Source: Clostridium_AD sp050717545
GTDB lineage: Bacteria; Bacillota; Clostridia; Clostridiales; Clostridiaceae
Assembly (NCBI RefSeq): GCF_050717545.1
Contig: NZ_JBOITN010000039.1
Location: 1-64,000, forward strand
Direction of reading: 5' to 3'
Length of the DNA stretch: 64,000 nucleotides
Positions 15,171 to 23,574 of this stretch are shown piece after piece (the first letter of the stretch is position 1; every line of letters begins with the position of its first letter). The translations under genes were made by a program, and so were the position numbers. Under the pieces are notes generated by a model, which was given only the letters and a program-made list of their open reading frames with translations, was not told where the DNA came from and ran no database searches.

Positions 15171-16580
15171 TCACCTGTTTTTAGTAGGCATCATATGAAT
15201 AGCTTCGCCCTTGAGCCCTAGTACAGCTTCTTCAAAAGCTTCAGACAAAGTAGGATGGGCATGGATAAGCCTTGCTATATCATCTACATTCATGTTATTA
15301 TTTATAGCCATAGATCCTTCATGAATTAAGTCTGATGCATGAGGCCCCATTATGTGTACTCCAATAATTTTGTTGTCAAGTGTTGATATAACCTTTACTA
15401 GTCCCGCTCCCTCTCCTAATGCTAATGCCTTACCATTTGCCCCAAATAAAAACTTACTCGTTTTATACTCTACTGCTTTTTCTTTGACTTCATTTTCTGT
15501 TAACCCTACACATGCAATCTCTGGGAATACAAAAATGCAACTTGGTATTATAGCGCTTGTGCAAGAAGTTAAACATCCCATAATGCTTTCAACTACATTT
15601 TTACCTTGACGAGATGCAGCGTGAGCAAGCATATTTTTCCCATTTACATCTCCAATAGCATATATATTCGGGATATTAGTTCTATAATTTTTATCCACAA
15701 TTATAACATTTTTATTATGCAATATACCCAAGTTATCCACATTAAGTCCTTCAATAGCGGGTATTCGTCCAACAGATACCAGTACATTGTCTGCAGCGTA
15801 CTTTATTTCTCCATTTTTACCTTCAGCAGTAATAATCACCTTTTCACCATATTTTTCAATACTAATAACCTTTGTAGAAACATTAATATCTATGCCTTTT
15901 CTTTTAAGTGATAAGGCAAGTCTTTTTGTTAAATCCGAATCCACTTGAGCAAGAATGCTAGGTAGAAATTCTATGACGGTTACCTTTGATCCTAGTGCAT
16001 TAAATATCCCTGCAAATTCCATGCCGATAACCCCACCACCAATAATTATCAAGCTATTAGGCACTTTTTTAAACTTTAATATTGACTCACTAGTAAATAC
16101 TCCAGGAAGATTTATACCTGGTATATTAGGCATTGCTGGAATGGAACCAGTTGCAATAATTATATTTTTCCCTGTTATTTCTCTTAAGTCCCCATTTTCA
16201 AGTACGATTGAAACTGTATTTTTATTTTTTAAAGAAGCAGTGCCTAAAATTATCTCCACATTGTTAGCTTTTAATAATTGCTGAACCCCACAAACTAAAT
16301 TGCTAACTATCTTATCTTTTCTATTTTGAATATCTTCTACATTAATGCTGTAACTATCCACCACTATTCCAAATTCGTTAATATTTTTTAAACTATTCAA
16401 AATTTCAGCATTCCTGTAAAGCGCCTTTGTAGGTATACATCCTCTGTTTAAACACGTTCCACCCAACTCGCCTTTTTCTATAATGCAAACATTAGCCCCA
16501 AGCCTAGCTGCTCGAATTGCAGCTACATACCCCCCAGGACCTCCCCCAATAATAATTATATCCCTGTCCACAACTTTCAC
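15171..16580 (-). CDS. lpdA: Dihydrolipoyl dehydrogenase (L-protein)
   Basis: This flavoprotein reoxidises the dihydrolipoyl arm of GcvH with NAD+. FAD-binding GGGPGGYVAA is at the N-terminus, the redox disulfide C43/C48 lies in GGTCLNRGCIPT, an NAD-binding GGGVIGMEFA follows, and the C-terminal His-Glu dyad sits in HAHPTLSEAFEEA. At 469 residues it is full length. It lacks the N-terminal lipoyl domain seen in some relatives. It is the last gene of gcvT-H-PA-PB-lpdA and starts 16 bp after gcvPB. No terminator is visible after it, so readthrough into surE is possible. Confidence 0.93.
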   Translation of the reverse strand: MKVVDRDIIIIGGGPGGYVAAIRAARLGANVCIIEKGELGGTCLNRGCIPTKALYRNAEILNSLKNINEFGIVVDSYSINVEDIQNRKDKIVSNLVCGVQQLLKANNVEIILGTASLKNKNTVSIVLENGDLREITGKNIIIATGSIPAMPNIPGINLPGVFTSESILKFKKVPNSLIIIGGGVIGMEFAGIFNALGSKVTVIEFLPSILAQVDSDLTKRLALSLKRKGIDINVSTKVISIEKYGEKVIITAEGKNGEIKYAADNVLVSVGRIPAIEGLNVDNLGILHNKNVIIVDKNYRTNIPNIYAIGDVNGKNMLAHAASRQGKNVVESIMGCLTSCTSAIIPSCIFVFPEIACVGLTENEVKEKAVEYKTSKFLFGANGKALALGEGAGLVKVISTLDNKIIGVHIMGPHASDLIHEGSMAINNNMNVDDIARLIHAHPTLSEAFEEAVLGLKGEAIHMMPTKNR

Positions 16581-16596
16581 CCCCTATATACCTTAT

Positions 16597-18057
16597 CTAA
16601 ACCATTTTAGTATATTTTAGAATCGGATTTCTAGCCGCAGAAACTTCATCGAGCCTTCTAACAGGAGTATTATATGGTGCATTCTTTAAAAGCTGCGGGT
16701 TTTCTCTTGCTTCCTTTGAAATATTAATCATAACTTCAATAAAAGCATCCATAGTTTCAATACTTTCCGTTTCCGTAGGTTCTATCATAATTGCATTCTC
16801 CACAATGCTTGGAAAATAAATTGTTGGTGGATGATAGCCATAATCTAAAAGCCTCTTAGCAATATCTAATGTAGTTACCTCACCTATTGCATTTTTTAAA
16901 CCTCCTAACACAAATTCATGTTTGCAAACTCGCACGTGTGGTAAATAATAATAATCCTTTAATCTACTTTTCATATAATTTGCATTAAGCACTGCCATTT
17001 CACTCGCCTTTTTTAGTCCAGCAGCCCCCATAGAAAGTATATAAGAATATGCACGTATAAGCACACCGAAATTACCGTAAAAACTCTTTATCCTCCCAAT
17101 AGATAATGGTTTATCATAACTTAGAATAAATTTTTTACCTTCTTTTTCTATTATCGGAACAGGTAAATATTCTATAAGATCTTTTTTAACTCCTACCGGC
17201 CCACTTCCAGGTCCACCGCCACCATGTGGCGTTGAAAATGTTTTATGGAGATTCATATGAACAACATCAAACCCCATATCTCCTGGCCTTGCTTTACCCA
17301 TAATTGCATTTAGATTTGCTCCATCATAATATACAATCCCACCAGCATCATGCACTAGGTTTGATATTTCTTTAATATTCTCATCAAATAAGCCTAAGGT
17401 GTTTGGATTTGTTAGCATTAACCCTGCTACTTCATCACTTAATGATGATCTTAGACTATCTATGTCTACTCCGCCCTTATCATTAGATTTAATTTCTATA
17501 ATCTCAAACCCTGCCACACTAGCACTTGCCGGATTAGTTCCATGAGCTGAATCTGGAACTATTATTTTTTTTCTATTAAAATCACCTTTATTCTCATGAA
17601 AAGCCTTTATAATCATAAGGCCAGTAAGCTCACCATGAGCCCCTGCTGAGGGTGCAAGTGAAACCTGATCCATTCCTGATATCTCAGCTAATTTCTCTGA
17701 AAGTTCATACATTAATTGTAGGGATCCTTGAATAGTCTTTTCGTTTTGATAAGGATGAATCTGAGTAAATGATGGAACACTCGCCATATCTTCATTGATT
17801 TTAGGATTATATTTCATAGTACAAGAACCCAAAGGGTAAAACCCACTATCTACCCCATAATTTTTATTAGATAATAAAGTATAATGCCTTATAACATCTA
17901 CTTCGCTTACTTGTGGAAGAAATAAATTTTTTTTACTTAGTAAATACTCTGGTACCATTTCACTAATATCTATATTTGCAACATCGCAAGCAGGTAATTT
18001 ATAAGCACATCTACCTTCTTTTGATATTTCAAATATTAATTTATTGTATTCCTTCAT
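16597..18057 (-). CDS. gcvPB: Glycine decarboxylase subunit 2 (P-protein, PLP-binding)
   Basis: The C-terminal half of the split glycine dehydrogenase. The PLP lysine is K272 in MNLHKTFSTPHGGGGPGSG, the glycine-rich loop follows, and DSAHGTNPASAS is the typical cofactor-pocket segment. With GcvPA it decarboxylates glycine and loads the aminomethyl group on lipoyl-GcvH. Its start overlaps the gcvPA stop by 4 bp, indicating translational coupling. At 486 residues it has the normal length for split P-proteins of Firmicutes. Confidence 0.95.
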   Translation of the reverse strand: MKEYNKLIFEISKEGRCAYKLPACDVANIDISEMVPEYLLSKKNLFLPQVSEVDVIRHYTLLSNKNYGVDSGFYPLGSCTMKYNPKINEDMASVPSFTQIHPYQNEKTIQGSLQLMYELSEKLAEISGMDQVSLAPSAGAHGELTGLMIIKAFHENKGDFNRKKIIVPDSAHGTNPASASVAGFEIIEIKSNDKGGVDIDSLRSSLSDEVAGLMLTNPNTLGLFDENIKEISNLVHDAGGIVYYDGANLNAIMGKARPGDMGFDVVHMNLHKTFSTPHGGGGPGSGPVGVKKDLIEYLPVPIIEKEGKKFILSYDKPLSIGRIKSFYGNFGVLIRAYSYILSMGAAGLKKASEMAVLNANYMKSRLKDYYYLPHVRVCKHEFVLGGLKNAIGEVTTLDIAKRLLDYGYHPPTIYFPSIVENAIMIEPTETESIETMDAFIEVMINISKEARENPQLLKNAPYNTPVRRLDEVSAARNPILKYTKMV

Positions 18058-19397
18058 TTTATCTCCTCCAAAACACTTACCAGCTTATCCATTTCTGGTT
18101 TTGTTCTTTTCTCTGTAACGCAAAGTAATAAAGTGTTTTTATATTCCGGATAATCTACCTCTATATCATATCCACCAATTATGTTCTTTTCTAATAATAA
18201 ATCATTAATAACATTAACGCTTTGGGTAGCCTCAATCATAAATTCCTTAAAGAAAGGTTTATTAAATACTGCATTATATTTTTCACTCTTTATAATTTCA
18301 TTAAATGCATAATGTGCCTTTAACATGCTTTGATATGCCACCTCTTTTAATCCCTGCTTTCCCATAGTTGTGAGATAAATTGCAGCAGCTATAGCGTTTA
18401 AAGTTTGGTCTGAACATATATTTGAAGTTGCTCTTTCCCTTCTTATATGTTGTTCCCTAGCTTGAAGCGTTAATACAAAGGCTCTTTTTCCATCAACATC
18501 AACTGTCTGCCCAACAATTCTTCCTGGTACTTTTCTCATAAGTTTTGTTGTAGTTGCCATAAACCCCAAATATGGCCCACCAAAATTCATTTGGATTCCA
18601 AGAGACTGCCCTTCTCCTACTACAATATCTGCCCCTATTTCTCCTGGAGTTTTTAATATAGCAAGAGATATAGGGTCTACACTCATTATTAAAAGCGCTT
18701 TATTATCATGAGTAATCTTTTCGGCCTCTGTCATATCTTCAATAATTCCAAAGAAATTCGGATTTTGAACTATGACTCCTGCAACTTTATTATCTACAAG
18801 TTCTTTTAACTTTATAGTATCAGTAACTCCATCCTTTATATCCACAAGTATTAGCTCGATTCCTTTAAATTTCATATAAGTTTCAAGAACTTTTCTTATC
18901 TGAGGATGCACACTTTTAGATACAATAATTGTTTTTCTTTTAGTGTACTCCGTCGCCATAAAAGCTGCTTCAGCGCATGACGTAGAACCATCATACATAG
19001 ATGCATTAGCAACATCTAGTCCTGTTAGACTGCATATAAGTGTTTGATATTCAAAGATAGCCTGAAGCGTCCCTTGGCTTATCTCTGGTTGATAAGGCGT
19101 ATATGACGTATAAAATTCTGATCTTGAAACCAAATGCTTTATTATAGAAGGTATATAATGATCGTAAACTCCAGCTCCTAAAAAACAAACTAACTCCTCA
19201 GTACTTTTATTTTTACTGGATAGGCATTTAACTTGCTTTTGAACCTCTAGTTCTGACATTGATGGATTTATATTTAGTTCCCTATTTAATTTAATATCGC
19301 CTGGTATATCTTCGAATAATTTCTCTACAGAGGAAACCCCAATTTGTTTAAGCATCGATGACTCATCTTCTAAAGTATTCGGAATATATGGAAACAT
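18054..19397 (-). CDS. gcvPA: Glycine decarboxylase subunit 1
   Basis: The N-terminal half of the P-protein (447 residues), starting MFPYIPNTLEDESSMLKQIG as usual, with the GVYDHYIP and YTPYQPEISQGTLQ segments of the family. It forms the alpha2beta2 P-protein with GcvPB. The start lies 1 bp after the gcvH stop, and the end overlaps gcvPB. Confidence 0.95.
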   Translation of the reverse strand: MFPYIPNTLEDESSMLKQIGVSSVEKLFEDIPGDIKLNRELNINPSMSELEVQKQVKCLSSKNKSTEELVCFLGAGVYDHYIPSIIKHLVSRSEFYTSYTPYQPEISQGTLQAIFEYQTLICSLTGLDVANASMYDGSTSCAEAAFMATEYTKRKTIIVSKSVHPQIRKVLETYMKFKGIELILVDIKDGVTDTIKLKELVDNKVAGVIVQNPNFFGIIEDMTEAEKITHDNKALLIMSVDPISLAILKTPGEIGADIVVGEGQSLGIQMNFGGPYLGFMATTTKLMRKVPGRIVGQTVDVDGKRAFVLTLQAREQHIRRERATSNICSDQTLNAIAAAIYLTTMGKQGLKEVAYQSMLKAHYAFNEIIKSEKYNAVFNKPFFKEFMIEATQSVNVINDLLLEKNIIGGYDIEVDYPEYKNTLLLCVTEKRTKPEMDKLVSVLEEIK

Positions 19398-19398
19398 A

Positions 19399-19782
19399 TT
19401 ATTTCTCCTTACTACAATATTCTTTATATTGTTCTTCGTTCATAAGATCTTCTAATTCAACCTTATTTGTGATTTCTACAAGAATCATCCAACTTTCATA
19501 ACATTCTTCATTTACAAGCACTGGATTATCTACTATAGCCTGATTACTTTCTAAAACCTTTCCACTTATAGGAATGCACAAATCAGAAGCAGCTTTAACA
19601 GACTCAATGACTCCAAACGCATCCCCCACTGCAAACTTTTCATCAACCTCTGGAAGCTCAACAAAAACAATATCACCTAATGCATGTTGAGCAAAATCAG
19701 AAATCCCCACGTATGCCTTATTTCCTTTAACCATTATCCACTCATGCCCTTTAGTATAAAATAACTCTTTTAATGTTTCCAT
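19399..19782 (-). CDS. gcvH: Glycine cleavage system H protein
   Basis: A 127-residue lipoyl carrier. The lipoylated lysine is K63 in GVIESVKAASDL. The sequence runs from YTKGHEWIMV to the usual C-terminal ...LMNEEQYKEY. It shuttles the aminomethyl group between P-, T- and L-proteins. It is placed between gcvT (11 bp upstream) and gcvPA. A candidate ligase for its lipoylation lies divergently at 21082. Confidence 0.96.
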   Translation of the reverse strand: METLKELFYTKGHEWIMVKGNKAYVGISDFAQHALGDIVFVELPEVDEKFAVGDAFGVIESVKAASDLCIPISGKVLESNQAIVDNPVLVNEECYESWMILVEITNKVELEDLMNEEQYKEYCSKEK

Positions 19783-19793
19783 TTAAAATCCTC

Positions 19794-20900
19794 CTATTTT
19801 TTATAATTATTTTTATAGAAATTTTTATTTATAACCTCAGCCTTTAACGACTTACCCCTAATCTCTATTTCTATTTCTGTTCCTAATTGGCTATATTTAG
19901 AATCTATTAAAGCAAGTCCTATATTCTTCTTTATTGTAGGTGATGAATATCCTGTTGTTACAAAACCAATCTTTCTACCAAGCATGGTAACTTCATATCC
20001 ATGTCTGGGAATTCCTCTATCTTTCATTTCAACACCAACTAATTTCCTTTTAAGGCCTTCACTCTGTTGCTTTAAAAGAGCATTTTTTCCTATAAACTCA
20101 TGTTTTTGAAGTTTCACAAAATAAGAAAGTCCAGCTTCTAGTGGCGTAATATCTTTTGATATTTCATTCCCATATAAAGGCAAACAAGCTTCGAATCTTA
20201 AAGTATCTCTGCAGCCAAGCCCAGCAGGTTTAAGACCTTCTATGGCACCTATATTAAGTAGTTTATGCCATAATTTTTCTATTTTATCTATTTGAGTATA
20301 TATTTCAAATCCATCCTCACCTGTATACCCAGTTCTCGATACAATACATTTTATGCCATCTAAATGAACATCACTATTAAAATTAAAAAATTTAATATCA
20401 TTTAAATCTTTATCTGATATTTTTTGAAGTATTTTTTGTGCTTTTGGTCCTTGAATAGCAATCTGTGCAATATTCCATGATGAATTAGTAATTTCAACAT
20501 CATATATATCCGAGCTTTTAAACATCCATAAGAAGTCTTTCTCTATATTACATGCATTTATAACAAGATAAAAATGTTCATCAGAAAACTTATATACTAA
20601 AAGGTCATCGACTATTCCACCATTTTCATAACACATTAAAGTATACAAAATTTGATTATCTTTAAGTACTGATATATCATTTGTCACCAGATTTTGAAGA
20701 AACTTAGTGGCATCCGCTCCTCTTATCTCTACTTCTCCCATGTGTGAAACATCGAAAAGTCCAGCTGCATTTCTTACAGCCTCATGTTCATTAATTATCC
20801 CCTCATATTGCAAAGGCATTGCCCAACCAGCAAATTCTATAATTTTTCCACCGTATTGTTTATAAGCATTGTATAAAGGCGTTATTTTTAAATTATCCAT
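19794..20900 (-). CDS. gcvT: Aminomethyltransferase (T-protein)
   Basis: It transfers the methylene group to tetrahydrofolate and releases ammonia. MDNLKITPLYNAY, FAGWAMPLQYEG and FDVSHMGEVEIRG are the family N-terminal blocks, and the folate-site segment GLGCRDTLRFEA is intact. The open frame extends to 20990, but GGGGG at 20908-20912 is 7 nt from ATG 20900 (4 nt from ATG 20903), and the extra 30 residues do not resemble GcvT, so I start at 20900 (368 aa). First gene of the operon. I looked for a glycine riboswitch upstream and found none. Confidence 0.95.
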   Translation of the reverse strand: MDNLKITPLYNAYKQYGGKIIEFAGWAMPLQYEGIINEHEAVRNAAGLFDVSHMGEVEIRGADATKFLQNLVTNDISVLKDNQILYTLMCYENGGIVDDLLVYKFSDEHFYLVINACNIEKDFLWMFKSSDIYDVEITNSSWNIAQIAIQGPKAQKILQKISDKDLNDIKFFNFNSDVHLDGIKCIVSRTGYTGEDGFEIYTQIDKIEKLWHKLLNIGAIEGLKPAGLGCRDTLRFEACLPLYGNEISKDITPLEAGLSYFVKLQKHEFIGKNALLKQQSEGLKRKLVGVEMKDRGIPRHGYEVTMLGRKIGFVTTGYSSPTIKKNIGLALIDSKYSQLGTEIEIEIRGKSLKAEVINKNFYKNNYKK

Positions 20901-21081
20901 CATACTTCCCCCATGCGTTTTTGTAAAATATATGCGTAGCAATCTGAAAAAAGATATAAAACATAAAAATATATAATTATATTTCATCAAATTTTATATA
21001 TATTATGTTTATTTATAATATATAATTTAATTAACTATATACAATTAGTGTTAATTAAAAAATTTAATACGGGGGGCTATT

Positions 21082-22062
21082 ATGCTTTATATAAATAACA
21101 CAAATACTAATCCTTATTTTAACTTGGCCTTGGAAGAATATATGCTTAAGGAGTTTAATGAAGACTGCTTTATGCTTTGGCGTAATAAGCCAAGTATTAT
21201 AGTAGGGAAAAATCAAAACACTTTATCAGAAATTAACCTAGATTATGTAAGCACAAACAATATTCCCGTGGTGCGAAGATTATCTGGTGGAGGCACTGTC
21301 TTTCATGATTTAGGCAATTTGAATTTCACCTTTATAAAAAACGGTAGCTATGGAAATTTTAATAATTTTCAAAAATTCACATTACCCATTCTAAAAATCT
21401 TAGAATCGCTTAACATAAATGCTGAGTTTAGCGGAAGAAATGATCTAACTATCGAAGGTAAAAAATTCTCAGGCAATGCACAATATAATTATAAAAACAG
21501 AGTTCTTCATCATGGAACCCTGCTTTTCGCGTCAGATATTACTGATTTATCAAAAGCATTACAATCTAAGCCTTTAAAATTTGAGGGTAAAGGTATTAAA
21601 TCTGTATTAAGCAGAGTAACTAATATAAGCGCCCACTTAAAATACCCACTGTCTATAGAGGATTTTAAATCTCTAATTATGGACTATATTCTTACCCAGA
21701 ATAGTTCAAACACCTTGTATGAATTTACTAACTATGATTTAGATAATATAAATAAGCTTGTAGCTCAAAAATATTCTACTTGGGAATGGAATTTCGGTAA
21801 TTCTCCAAAATATAATTTTATAAATGAAGTAAAATTTCCATTTGGAACAATTGAATGTAACATGGAAGTAACTCATGGAGTAATAAAAGATGTTAAATTG
21901 TATGGCGATTTCTTTAGCAAACTCGATGTTTCAGATATAGAGGCTAGACTTATAGGTGTAAATCACGAATACTTAGAAGTAAAAAAATTACTTTCAACCT
22001 TTAATATCCCTGATTATTTTTCGAATGCAGTTATAGAAGATATTTTAAGTTGTATGTTTTAA
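21082..22062 (+). CDS. lplA: Lipoate-protein ligase A
   Basis: A 326-residue ATP-dependent ligase that attaches free lipoate to lipoyl domains. The lipoyl-adenylate loop RRLSGGGTVFHD (residues 65-76) and FSGRNDLTIEGKKFSGNAQ are characteristic, and the C-terminal accessory domain is present. RBS GGGGGG precedes ATG. It is divergent from gcvT with 180 bp between starts, so the two units could share control. GcvH is the only lipoyl carrier in the window and the obvious substrate. Confidence 0.93.
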   Translation: MLYINNTNTNPYFNLALEEYMLKEFNEDCFMLWRNKPSIIVGKNQNTLSEINLDYVSTNNIPVVRRLSGGGTVFHDLGNLNFTFIKNGSYGNFNNFQKFTLPILKILESLNINAEFSGRNDLTIEGKKFSGNAQYNYKNRVLHHGTLLFASDITDLSKALQSKPLKFEGKGIKSVLSRVTNISAHLKYPLSIEDFKSLIMDYILTQNSSNTLYEFTNYDLDNINKLVAQKYSTWEWNFGNSPKYNFINEVKFPFGTIECNMEVTHGVIKDVKLYGDFFSKLDVSDIEARLIGVNHEYLEVKKLLSTFNIPDYFSNAVIEDILSCMF

Positions 22063-22105
22063 AAATTTTAAATAGCATTTTGTTGAGTATAAGATAAATG
22101 AAAAA

Positions 22106-22147
22106 ACAAAAGACCTTCTATATTGTTAGATATAAAAGGTCTTTTGT
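22106..22147 (+). terminator. Terminator of lplA
   Basis: ACAAAAGACCTT and AAGGTCTTTTGT are perfect 12-bp arms around an 18-nt loop. Confidence 0.75.
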
Positions 22148-22213
22148 AGCGATTAATTATAATTATAAAAATTAATAATACGGAGATGAAATATTCATAT
22201 ACATAATTTTTTA

Positions 22214-22519
22214 TTAATGTAAATCTTGAATATTCATTTTATCTATTTCTTTTTTCTTCTTTAATTTTTCACGACATGAATAATATATAGCAATTAAAAT
22301 GGCTGTTGAAATATTCCATATTAAAAACAACATAATAACTTGTAGAATAATTTCAGCAATTGATGGCTTTTCAAAAAAAGCCATACCTAAAACTGCAATA
22401 ATAGAGAACATAACATTTACTGCTGGCAATATTAAACCAAGCCATTTGTTTTCTCTTTTTGATAAAAATATTTGTAGTATAATAATTCCTACCAAAAGTA
22501 TTAGAGTTTTTATTGGCAT
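22214..22519 (-). CDS. Small integral membrane protein, partner of the DUF2089 regulator
   Basis: About 101 residues with three predicted membrane segments (PIKTLILLVGIIILQIFL; GLILPAVNVMFSIIAVLGMA; IILQVIMLFLIWNISTAILI) and a basic, lysine-rich C-terminus. ATG 22519 has AAGGAG 9 nt upstream; a TTG six nucleotides from the RBS would be too close. It follows the DUF2089 gene by 5 bp. Such pairs of a small DNA-binding protein and a membrane protein suggest that the membrane protein modulates the regulator. That role is inferred. Confidence 0.75.
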   Translation of the reverse strand: MPIKTLILLVGIIILQIFLSKRENKWLGLILPAVNVMFSIIAVLGMAFFEKPSIAEIILQVIMLFLIWNISTAILIAIYYSCREKLKKKKEIDKMNIQDLH

Positions 22520-22524
22520 CTTAA

Positions 22525-22824
22525 TCAATCTCCTTTTTTTGTTTTTTTGTACTCTGAAATTAAAATTTTAGCAGTATCAAAATCTAACTTTTCATTTATT
22601 GCCAACTTCTTTATAAGTGAAACAAAAGGCTCATTTGTAGTATCCTCTGATATTCGTATTTTTTGAATTAAACGATCTAATCTAAGTCTTACCGTTGGAT
22701 AGGTCACCTCATAAATACCTGCGATTTCTTTTAGAGACCCTGAAGACATTATAAACTTCTTTATAAAACTTACATCTTCATCATCCAAATTAACCAACCA
22801 ATCTGGCACTACATTTATTGGCAT
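22525..22824 (-). CDS. DUF2089-family transcriptional regulator
   Basis: A 99-residue protein. PDWLVNLDDEDVSFIKKFIM, SGSLKEIAGIYEVTYPTVRL and RLDRLIQKI form the core typical of DUF2089: a helix-turn-helix related to sigma region 4 in which SYPTVR is the recognition helix. The zinc-finger N-terminus found in longer members is absent. RBS AAGGTGTG. It is the first gene of a two-gene unit with the membrane protein. Confidence 0.8.
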   Translation of the reverse strand: MPINVVPDWLVNLDDEDVSFIKKFIMSSGSLKEIAGIYEVTYPTVRLRLDRLIQKIRISEDTTNEPFVSLIKKLAINEKLDFDTAKILISEYKKTKKGD

Positions 22825-23090
22825 CTTAACATCACACCTTAACTTTATTTGTACTTTATTAAATATATTTCTTAATAATATTAAGTATAATATTTAACAT
22901 TGTTAAAGTCAATCATTGTTTTTGATATTATGTATTTTTATAATTATATTTATAAATAATAATTATATTTGGAATTAATGTTATCCTTAGTATATAAATT
23001 AAATAATAATAAATAATAATTAGTCCATACCTATAAAAAATCATGTATTACCTTGGATGAAAACTTATGAAACATATTGTACTCATTTAC

Positions 23091-23145
23091 CTGTAATTGC
23101 AACCAACGGTTGACAAATGCAAACCATAGTTGGTGGTAGTATTTT
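23091..23145. promoter_or_regulatory. Operator-like inverted repeat before an Xre gene
   Basis: GCAACCAACGGTTG and CCATAGTTGGTGG contain inverted CCAAC/GTTGG arms about 50-100 bp before the Xre start at 23196. The arms may bind that repressor. Confidence 0.35.
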
Positions 23146-23195
23146 GAGTTAAAATCTATAATTAAGTCATCAAAACAATTTAAGGAGGGAATGAT

Positions 23196-23375
23196 ATGAA
23201 TACTTCTGAAAAATTACAATCGCTTAGGAAAGTAAAAGAATATTCACAGGAGTTTTTAGCAGAAAAATGTGGAATAAGCAGACAGGCTATATCTAAATGG
23301 GAAACTGGAATAGCTTATCCAGAAATGGATAAGCTAATATATTTATCTAAAATATATGATGTGACCATTGATTAA
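23196..23375 (+). pseudogene. Xre-family regulator cut short by a stop
   Basis: RBS AAGGAGG precedes ATG 23196. The frame gives 59 residues: LQSLRKVKEYSQEFLAEKCG, then ISRQAISKWETGIAYPEMDK, then LIYLSKIYDVTID and TAA. The helix-turn-helix is complete. Family members usually continue D-x-L-V, and here TAA is followed at once by TTGGTC (L-V), so a single codon change probably created the stop and removed the C-terminal domain. The short DNA-binding domain could still be made. No gene is evident from 23376 to 23574. Confidence 0.65.
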
Positions 23376-23574
23376 TTGGTCTATTTCGAATATTAATCCC
23401 CAGTTACTTTGTAACTCTAAATCTTTTATAATTATATCAACCGAGAATTAAGTATGAAATTTCTCTGGAGTGACTTTCAACAAGAGACGCAAAAACATTA
23501 GAATTTCTTAATTTAATTTCAAGTTTTAAGTTCGGTTGAAAGGCACTAAGGAGAAACTTTATACCTTTCTTTTC

